A DNA stretch of 10,922 nucleotides from Bacteroidales bacterium GP3 (lineage in GTDB: Bacteria; Bacteroidota; Bacteroidia; Bacteroidales; Muribaculaceae). Made by a program: the position numbers and the translations under genes. Below, piece by piece: positions 1 to 4,512 of the stretch. Numbering within the stretch: position 1 is the first letter of the stretch; each line of letters starts with the position of its first letter. The notes under the pieces were generated by a model. It searched no databases, was not told where the DNA came from, and saw only the letters and a program-made list of their open reading frames with translations. The stretch is from the NCBI GenBank assembly GCA_001701075.1, contig DAAK01000047.1:1-10922 (forward strand). The letters are read 5' to 3'.

Positions 1-265
1 CAATGGACGAGCAATCCTTAGCTGCCGGTGTATTTGGCCTTGCAACCCATAGGATGTGCGGCATGCCGTGTCGCCACAGCATCCGGTGGGCTCTTACCCC
101 GCCTTTTCACCCTTACCAGCAGGTCCGCAGACCGGTTGGCGGTAGTTTTCTGTCACATTTTCCCCGACGTTGCCGCCGGCTTGACGTTGCCAAGTATGGT
201 GCTCTGAGTTGCCCGGACTTTCCTCTTCATGCGCCCGGCATGAAGCGACAGACCTCCCTTCTGCA
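1..265 (-). ncRNA. rnpB: RNase P RNA (class A-like), 3' part cut off by the window edge
   Basis: This is the catalytic RNA of ribonuclease P, which removes 5' leaders from pre-tRNAs. Read on the minus strand, it contains the hallmark GAGGAAAGTCCGGGC (conserved region I/P4 strand) at about positions 221-235, then ACAGAAA near 146-152. The block GGTAAGGGTGAAAAGGCGG, followed by GGTAAGAGCCCACC, lies around 87-120. All are in the order typical of bacterial RNase P RNA. The 5' end is an estimate, placed just before the P2/P3 stem that includes CTTCATG-CCGGGC-GCATGAAG. The 3' conserved region that closes P4 and the P1 strand should lie beyond base 1. The RNA begins about 70 bp downstream of the cytidylate-kinase-like gene on the same strand. 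No consensus promoter was recognised directly upstream. Open frames crossing this region are not genes. Confidence 0.95.
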
Positions 266-281
266 ATTATTCCTTTATCTT

Positions 282-351
282 TTGTCTCATGAGATAATAT
301 AGCTTCCCATGGCTTCTCATGATTTTTCATTTAATCTCATGATTTCTCATG
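282..351 (-). repeat. Degenerate 10-bp tandem repeats, about 7 units, downstream of the kinase-like gene
   Basis: On the plus strand the unit consensus is ATTTCTCATG (minus strand CATGAGAAAT). Consecutive 10-base steps from 302 read GCTTCCCATG, GCTTCTCATG, ATTTTTCATT, TAATCTCATG, ATTTCTCATG. A further TTGTCTCATG unit at 282-291 is in the same phase, separated by one decayed unit. The array overlaps the last codons of the kinase-like gene, which end in His-Glu-Lys-Ser-stop inside a repeat, and it fills the space before the RNase P RNA. The same unit in the same orientation recurs at 986-1062. Confidence 0.85.
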
Positions 352-987
352 CAATCTCTTTCGCTTGTGTAAGCTAATAAATTGTGCAATTATCCCTACC
401 ATTTCCTCATTGTCGAGCAATGAGGCGTCAATGGTGAAATGATAATTGTCAGCTGTTCCCCATTTCCTTCCTGTGAAATAGTTGTAAAAACCTTCCCTTT
501 CGCTGTCGGCCTTCCTTATTTTGGTAAGAGCCTCTTGCATTGACTCAGCTTCTCCTCGTGAGATAAGATTGTTGGCTCTCCATTCCTTTGGGGCATGGAT
601 AAACACGCTTATCAGTCCCGGGTGGTCGCGCATAATATAGTCGGCAGTTCGGCCTACAATGACGCAGCTCCCTTCGCTACATACCTGCCTGATGATCTTA
701 GCCTGAGCCTGATAGAGAGATTCCCGGCTCATAGGAGAGGTGGAATACATGTCCATAACTCCGTATTTGCCAAGCAGCATGCTTCGGAAAGGAGAGGGCT
801 TTTTTTCATCAGCATTATTTAGTATGTCGGGGTCAAATCCATATTTTGCAGACACCTTTTTGATGATTTCCCTGTCATAATATGGAATCCCAAGCTTTTC
901 GGCAAGCGCGCGACCGGTTTTGCGACCACTGCCGCCATATTGTCGTCCGATTACTATTATAATATTTTCCGACTCTTTCATATTCAT
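337..987 (-). CDS. Cytidylate kinase-like family protein (Cytidylate_kin2 type)
   Basis: The 216-aa protein resembles the second cytidylate-kinase-like family common in Bacteroidales, a P-loop nucleoside-monophosphate-kinase fold. Visible features are a short beta strand (IIIVIGRQ), then the phosphate-binding loop GRQYGGSGRKTG (residues 14-25), YYDRE (36-40), CVIVGRTADY (108-117), and a basic lid-like segment with KADSEREGFYNYFTGRKWG (159-177). The fold points to ATP-dependent phosphorylation of a small substrate in the cytosol. The substrate is not established here, and canonical Cmk activity should not be assumed. There is no signal peptide or membrane segment. An alternative ATG lies two codons in (979-981); I kept the longer start. 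The gene sits between two arrays of the same 10-bp repeat: the start codon touches one array and the last four codons plus the stop lie in the other, so the C-terminal HEKS is repeat-derived. Transcription runs toward the RNase P RNA. Confidence 0.88.
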   Translation of the reverse strand: MNMKESENIIIVIGRQYGGSGRKTGRALAEKLGIPYYDREIIKKVSAKYGFDPDILNNADEKKPSPFRSMLLGKYGVMDMYSTSPMSRESLYQAQAKIIRQVCSEGSCVIVGRTADYIMRDHPGLISVFIHAPKEWRANNLISRGEAESMQEALTKIRKADSEREGFYNYFTGRKWGTADNYHFTIDASLLDNEEMVGIIAQFISLHKRKRLHEKS

Positions 988-1062
988 TATCCATGTTCCC
1001 CATGTTTCCTATAATAATCATGGTTTCTCATGCGATTACGTGATTTCCCATGATTTATCATG
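986..1062 (-). repeat. Degenerate 10-bp tandem repeats upstream of the kinase-like gene
   Basis: The unit is the same as at 282-351 and has the same orientation. Successive plus-strand units are ATTATCCATG, TTCCCCATG (9 nt), TTTCCTATA plus ATAATCATG (decayed, 9 nt each), GTTTCTCATG, CGATTACGTG (decayed), ATTTCCCATG and ATTTATCATG. The array reaches the kinase-like start codon and fills its 5' leader region. No consensus promoter for that gene was found in or next to the array. Confidence 0.82.
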
Positions 1063-1093
1063 CCTGCTATCCTAAAAATAAAAACATTTTTTG

Positions 1094-1137
1094 AGGGAAT
1101 TTGGTTAAGAAATTCATTTTTTTTGCAGAAATTCCCT
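1094..1137. other. Inverted repeat with 9-bp arms in a divergent intergenic region
   Basis: AGGGAATTT (1094-1102) is the exact reverse complement of AAATTCCCT (1129-1137), with a 26-nt AT-rich spacer that includes a run of eight or more T. It lies 20 bp before the -7-like element at 1157, between the divergently transcribed kinase-like gene and the 124-aa gene. It could be a dimeric regulator site or a weak stem. The spacer is long for a terminator. Function is unknown. Confidence 0.4.
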
Positions 1138-1156
1138 ATAATTCGAATATTTTGTG

Positions 1157-1164
1157 TAAATTTG
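1157..1164 (+). promoter_or_regulatory. Bacteroidetes -7-like element for the 124-aa gene and prolyl isomerase
   Basis: TAAATTTG matches the Bacteroidetes -7 consensus TAnnTTTG and lies 62 bp before the ATG at 1227. No TTTG occurs at the expected 19-21 bp upstream; the nearest, at 1122-1125, is 31 bp away. The -33 element is therefore weak or absent and the call is tentative. Confidence 0.5.
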
Positions 1165-1185
1165 CGCTTTGATATTCCTTTTGGG

Positions 1186-1203
1186 CGAGATTAGGCGATC
1201 TCG
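1186..1203 (+). other. Small leader hairpin upstream of the 124-aa gene
   Basis: CGAGAT (1186-1191) and ATCTCG (1198-1203) are perfect reverse complements around the 6-nt loop TAGGCG. If transcription starts just after the -7-like element at 1157-1164, this stem falls in the 5' untranslated region, 23 bp before the start codon. It may be a chance stem or a leader structure; nothing shows regulation. Confidence 0.3.
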
Positions 1204-1226
1204 TCTCTGGATAATTCAGAAAAGAT

Positions 1227-1601
1227 ATGAGTGAAACATTGAAAAATCTCAGCGGGGATAATGATGGGATGGCAACATACGACTATATAGTCAATAATGT
1301 GGACACTTGCATAGATTCTATGCCGGAACTTGTCGACAATCTTCGTCGCGCTGACATATCAGGGCAGTTTCTTGCTTCTACGGCACGCTTCCTGTGTGCT
1401 ATAGACCGCGAGAAGTTTGCCGGTTGGATAACTCCATTGGTGGAGGCAGCCATAGAGAAAGACCGTGAACGCCGCTATATAGGGTCGTTGCTTCAGGCAT
1501 TATGGGGAGCTGACTATAAGGAACGTGCCGACGAACTGAAGGCTTCCGACGATACGTTCAGAAGAATTTATAAGAGAATCTATCCCGGCGACGGAATATA
1601 A
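1227..1601 (+). CDS. Conserved-looking hypothetical protein, 124 aa, cytosolic
   Basis: I do not recognise a family. The protein has no signal peptide, membrane segment or cysteine/histidine metal cluster. It looks all-helical and amphipathic, with a low-complexity N-terminus up to about residue 15. A central stretch contains YDYIVNNVDTCIDSMPELVDNLRRADISGQF (residues 18-48), then FLCAIDREKF and ALWGADYKERADEL (91-104), and a basic Arg/Lys/Tyr-rich tail RRIYKRIY (112-119). The regular acidic and basic pattern and unbroken frame behind a -7-like element support a real gene. The stop is only 7 bp before the start of the exported prolyl isomerase, so the two are probably co-transcribed. Whether they work together cannot be told from sequence, since this protein stays in the cytosol and its neighbour is exported. 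Confidence 0.82.
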   Translation: MSETLKNLSGDNDGMATYDYIVNNVDTCIDSMPELVDNLRRADISGQFLASTARFLCAIDREKFAGWITPLVEAAIEKDRERRYIGSLLQALWGADYKERADELKASDDTFRRIYKRIYPGDGI

Positions 1602-1608
1602 TATTAAA

Positions 1609-2496
1609 ATGAAAAGAAATACAATCATATCTATAGCCTCCTTGGGAGTGGTGGCAATGATAGCCTCAGCTGCTTTTGCCACAGGAAATGGCATTTCTGG
1701 AGGTCAGGATCCACAAAATATGGAAAATAACGCAACTGTAGCTAAAAGCGAGGTGCCGACCGGACCTACTCTCGACGTGTCGACTACCGCCGGCGACTTT
1801 AAGATTCGTCTTTACGATGACACTCCTCTTCATCGCGACAATTTCGTGAAGCTTGCAAAGGAAGGATATTATGATGGAGTGCTATTTCATCGCGTAATAA
1901 ATGATTTTATGGTGCAGACCGGCGATCCGGAATCAAAGGAAGCTCCGGCTGGGTCGATGCTTGGCTCAGGTGGCCCTGGCTACACAATCCCAGCTGAAAT
2001 TGTATATCCGAAGCATTATCATAAATATGGTGCGTTGGCTGCTGCACGCACAGGAGATGACATGAATCCGGAGCGAAAGAGCTCAGGAAGCCAGTTTTAT
2101 ATTGTGACCGGCAAGAAATTCACTCCTCAGCAGCTGTCAAGAATGGAGGAAATGTCTGTTCAGAAGCAATTGCAGTCATATTTTATGGAGCTTCAGCGCC
2201 AGAATATGGACACTATCAGGCAACTGCGTATTGCAAAAGACAGTGTCGGACTCGAGAATCTCCGTCAGGAACTCATTAAGGAGACAGAGGCCAATGTGAA
2301 GCCTGTCACTATGACTGAAGAGCAAGTGCGTGACTACACTACCATCGGTGGCACACCACACCTCGATGGCCAATATACAGTATTTGGAGAAGTTCTTGAG
2401 GGAATGGACGTAGTGGAAAAGATCCAGAAAGCCGAAACCGATGGCCGCGACCGTCCCAAAGAGGATATCCGTATTATATCAATCAAAGTAGAATAA
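1609..2496 (+). CDS. Exported cyclophilin-type peptidyl-prolyl cis-trans isomerase
   Basis: This enzyme catalyses cis-trans isomerisation of X-Pro bonds and probably assists protein folding in the periplasm. The 295-aa protein starts with a signal peptide: MKRN, then a hydrophobic core, with likely cleavage after AFA near residue 24. A short linker rich in Asn, Gln and Gly follows. The cyclophilin domain begins about residue 54. It has FHRVINDFMVQTGDP (93-107, with the catalytic Arg of the FHRV motif), GSGGPGYTIPAE (119-130) and SSGSQFYIV (158-166), and closes with LDGQYTVFGEVLEGMDVV (252-269). A charged helical insert of about 70 residues (roughly 172-240, rich in Gln, Glu and Met) separates SQFYIV from the closing motif, making the protein longer than a minimal cyclophilin of about 165 aa. 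It probably forms an operon with the 124-aa gene 7 bp upstream. Confidence 0.95.
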   Translation: MKRNTIISIASLGVVAMIASAAFATGNGISGGQDPQNMENNATVAKSEVPTGPTLDVSTTAGDFKIRLYDDTPLHRDNFVKLAKEGYYDGVLFHRVINDFMVQTGDPESKEAPAGSMLGSGGPGYTIPAEIVYPKHYHKYGALAAARTGDDMNPERKSSGSQFYIVTGKKFTPQQLSRMEEMSVQKQLQSYFMELQRQNMDTIRQLRIAKDSVGLENLRQELIKETEANVKPVTMTEEQVRDYTTIGGTPHLDGQYTVFGEVLEGMDVVEKIQKAETDGRDRPKEDIRIISIKVE

Positions 2497-2507
2497 TAAC
2501 CAACTCA

Positions 2508-2570
2508 ACTGAAATCTGACAGCTTGCAACTGAAATCTGAAAGCTGACAACTGAAAACTGACAACTAACA
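2508..2570 (+). repeat. 7-bp tandem repeat array, nine degenerate units
   Basis: Exact 7-base steps give ACTGAAA, TCTGACA, GCTTGCA, ACTGAAA, TCTGAAA, GCTGACA, ACTGAAA, ACTGACA, ACTAACA, with consensus NCTGAMA. The array takes up most of the 84-bp gap between the prolyl isomerase and the DUF349 gene and ends 10 bp before the DUF349 start. No promoter consensus is visible in this gap, so DUF349 may be read through from upstream, or the array may hold an unrecognised signal. Confidence 0.88.
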
Positions 2571-2580
2571 CATATATGCC

Positions 2581-4386
2581 ATGACTGACGAAGTAAAGAA
2601 TGTTTCAGAAGTGGAACTTCCTGAACCCACCGCCGGAGTAGCGTCTGTCGACGTCGAGACTCCTGAGTTAGAAGCAGAAGAGCGTAAACCTCGCTTTTCA
2701 GAAATGTCTAAAAGTGAACTGATAGATGCCCTCCGCAAGATTGTAGAAGAGGAGAGGGCTACTGAGCATCATGAGGCTCAGGCGATCAAGGGCGCGTATT
2801 TTGCTTTAAGAAACAAAGAGACCCTTGCCGAACTTGAGAAGCATATTGCCGATGGTGGAAAACCCGAGGAGTTCGTATCGCTTCCCGATGAAGGTGAAGA
2901 AGAAATGCGCGACCTGTTTGCTCGCTTCCGCGACATTCGTGCGGCATGGCTTGAAGCCGACCAGAAAGCAAGAGAGACCAATCTTGAGGAGAAAAAGAAT
3001 ATCCTCAACAGCATAAAGGAAATTGCTGCCGACATTGATAATGTAAATGTCAATTTCCAGAAATTCCAGGACCTGCAGAAGCAGTTTAAGGAGAAGGCTG
3101 AACTTCCGGAGACTGCCGTCACCGGATTGTGGAAGGAATTCCAGACAGCAGTTGAGCTTTTCTATGATCAGCTCAAGATGAATAAGGAGCTTCGCGACCT
3201 TGACTTCAAGAAGAATCTTGAGGCAAAACGTCAACTCGTAGAGCAAGCTAAGGCTCTTGCCGACAATCCCGATGTGGTCGACGCAATCAACAAACTTATG
3301 ATACTCCATAATGAATGGCGTGAGACAGGTCCGGTAGCCAAGGAATACCGCGAACCTTTATGGGAGGAATTCAGAGAGGCTTCATCTGTTGTCAGAAAGC
3401 GTCATCAGGAATATTTTGAGGGTCGCAAGGCAAATGAAGCTGCCAATGAAGAGGCAAAAATCAAACTTTGCGAAGAGGCTGAGGCTCTTGTTGCTGCTCT
3501 TCCTGATTCTTTCAATGCCTGGGATGAGGCTACTAAGAAGATCATCGACCTGCAGGCAAGCTGGAAAGAGACTGGCTTTGCTTCAAGAAAGAATAATGCG
3601 GCTCTCTACAACCGTTTCCGCAATGTCTGCGACATATTCTTCAAGTCAAAGGCTGACTACTTCCACAGAGTGAAGGATGAATATAGCGAAAACTTCAAAA
3701 AGAAGACTGAACTCTGCGAAAAGGCAGAGGCTCTTGCTTCTGAAGAGAAGGTTTCGGCTGCTGTGGCTGAAGTGCAGAAACTTCGCGATGAATGGAAGAA
3801 GATAGGCAGCGCTGGTCGCCGTCATTCCGACGACATCTGGAATAGGTTTACAGCCGCATGCAATGCAGTCTTCGACCGCAGGAAGGTAGAGTCGGGCGAC
3901 CGTAAGAAAGAGGAGAATGCAAATCTCGAGGCCAAGCGCGAAGTCATCGCCCAGCTTAAGGAATTGGATCTTGAGATGGAACGCAAGCAACTTCTTCCAC
4001 TTGTGCGTGAACTTCAGGATAAGTGGAATGCAATCGGGCATGTGCCTTTCAAGATAAAAGACCAGCTGAGGGCTGAATATCGCGAGATATGCGATAAGAT
4101 CTATGGTTCGCTTGATGCCCGCGAGAGCCGCAACAATATGCGTCGCTTTGAGCAGAAGATGGAAGACATCAAGGACGACACCTCGAAGGTGAAGCGCGAG
4201 AAAGACTATCTTCTGCGTCAGCTTGAGGCAAAGCGCAACGACCTCAAGACATATAAGAACAATATGGGATTCTTCAATGTCAAGTCGAGCGCAGGAAACT
4301 CAATGCTGAAGGATCTGGAAAGAAAGATCAAGCTCATCGAGCAAGACATAGAGCAGATACGCCAGAAAATTGATATGCTCTCCTGA
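2581..4386 (+). CDS. DUF349 domain-containing coiled-coil protein
   Basis: The 601-aa, highly charged, almost entirely helical protein has about five tandem DUF349 repeats, at roughly residues 136-205, 208-280, 288-362, 370-437 and 445-512. Each repeat shows the signature Trp-Lys/Arg-x-x-Gly (NEWRETG at 244-250, SWKETG at 327-332, EWKKIG at 404-409, KWNAIG at 481-486). Between these come LW/IW plus a phenylalanine motif (LWKEF, LWEEF, IWNRF). An acidic, Pro/Glu-rich N-terminal tail precedes the first repeat, and residues 515-600 form a C-terminal coiled coil. No signal peptide or membrane segment is seen, so the protein is cytosolic. DUF349 proteins of this length are typical of Bacteroidetes. 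Their molecular role is not established, and I infer none beyond a scaffold or interaction function. The start ATG overlaps a two-codon ATG-CCA-TGA just upstream. Different 7-bp repeat arrays flank the gene on both sides. Confidence 0.93.
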   Translation: MTDEVKNVSEVELPEPTAGVASVDVETPELEAEERKPRFSEMSKSELIDALRKIVEEERATEHHEAQAIKGAYFALRNKETLAELEKHIADGGKPEEFVSLPDEGEEEMRDLFARFRDIRAAWLEADQKARETNLEEKKNILNSIKEIAADIDNVNVNFQKFQDLQKQFKEKAELPETAVTGLWKEFQTAVELFYDQLKMNKELRDLDFKKNLEAKRQLVEQAKALADNPDVVDAINKLMILHNEWRETGPVAKEYREPLWEEFREASSVVRKRHQEYFEGRKANEAANEEAKIKLCEEAEALVAALPDSFNAWDEATKKIIDLQASWKETGFASRKNNAALYNRFRNVCDIFFKSKADYFHRVKDEYSENFKKKTELCEKAEALASEEKVSAAVAEVQKLRDEWKKIGSAGRRHSDDIWNRFTAACNAVFDRRKVESGDRKKEENANLEAKREVIAQLKELDLEMERKQLLPLVRELQDKWNAIGHVPFKIKDQLRAEYREICDKIYGSLDARESRNNMRRFEQKMEDIKDDTSKVKREKDYLLRQLEAKRNDLKTYKNNMGFFNVKSSAGNSMLKDLERKIKLIEQDIEQIRQKIDMLS

Positions 4387-4389
4387 CTC

Positions 4390-4431
4390 ATAACGCAAAA
4401 CGCAAAACTCAAAACGCATAACACAAAACGT
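4390..4431 (+). repeat. 7-bp tandem repeat array, six degenerate units
   Basis: Exact 7-base steps give ATAACGC, AAAACGC, AAAACTC, AAAACGC, ATAACAC, AAAACGT, with consensus AAAACGC. The array begins 3 bp after the DUF349 stop codon and its last unit forms the base of the hairpin at 4426-4467. The period is the same as at 2508-2570 but the unit differs. Open frames reading through it on the minus strand give repetitive Phe-Cys-Val-Met/Leu-Arg peptides and are not genes. Confidence 0.85.
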
Positions 4432-4467
4432 ATATTTATGTTTGCTTGCAAACATAAATATACGTTT
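4426..4467. terminator. Perfect 20-bp stem hairpin, probable terminator of the DUF349 gene
   Basis: AAACGTATATTTATGTTTGC (4426-4445) and GCAAACATAAATATACGTTT (4448-4467) are perfect reverse complements with only TT between them; in RNA the tip would open to a 4-6 nt loop. The stem is followed by GTTTGTTTGTT on the plus strand and preceded by A-rich sequence, so either strand could end in a U-rich tract. It sits 40 bp past the DUF349 stop and 45 bp before the patatin start. The stem is AT-rich and unusually long for a plain intrinsic terminator, so a regulatory or recombination role is possible. Confidence 0.7.
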
Positions 4468-4476
4468 GTTTGTTAA

Positions 4477-4509
4477 AATAGTATAATCACGAACCCACAT
4501 TATACTATT
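4477..4509 (+). other. Inverted repeat (11-bp arms) directly before the patatin start codon
   Basis: AATAGTATAAT (4477-4487) pairs perfectly with ATTATACTATT (4499-4509) around the 11-nt loop CACGAACCCAC. The second arm ends 3 bp before the ATG at 4513, so in mRNA this stem would cover the ribosome-binding region. As DNA it could instead be an operator. No TAnnTTTG promoter was found between the preceding hairpin and the gene, which leaves the source of transcription open. Confidence 0.5.
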
Positions 4510-4512
4510 ATT

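Noticed and set aside
3..330. Open frames on both strands (3-302 plus, 94-330 minus) over the first 330 bases
   Set aside because: They overlap the RNase P RNA and the decamer repeats; the peptides are compositionally odd and match no family.
282..1062. CRISPR array interpretation of the CATGAGAAAT repeats
   Set aside because: The units are 10 bp, contiguous and degenerate with no spacers, and no cas genes are near.
2576..2584. Two-codon upstream ORF (ATG-CCA-TGA) overlapping the DUF349 start
   Set aside because: Nine bases can easily occur by chance; there is no sign of translation coupling from sequence.
2778..3309. Long minus-strand frames inside the DUF349 gene
   Set aside because: They are antisense shadows of a highly charged helical coding sequence; they lack start context and have implausible composition (Ser/Phe/Leu-rich).
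4218..4500. Minus-strand small proteins with Phe-Cys-Val-Met-Arg repeats downstream of DUF349
   Set aside because: They are translations of the AAAACGC heptamer array and the hairpin, antisense to the DUF349 3' end. This is a typical false ORF from tandem repeats.
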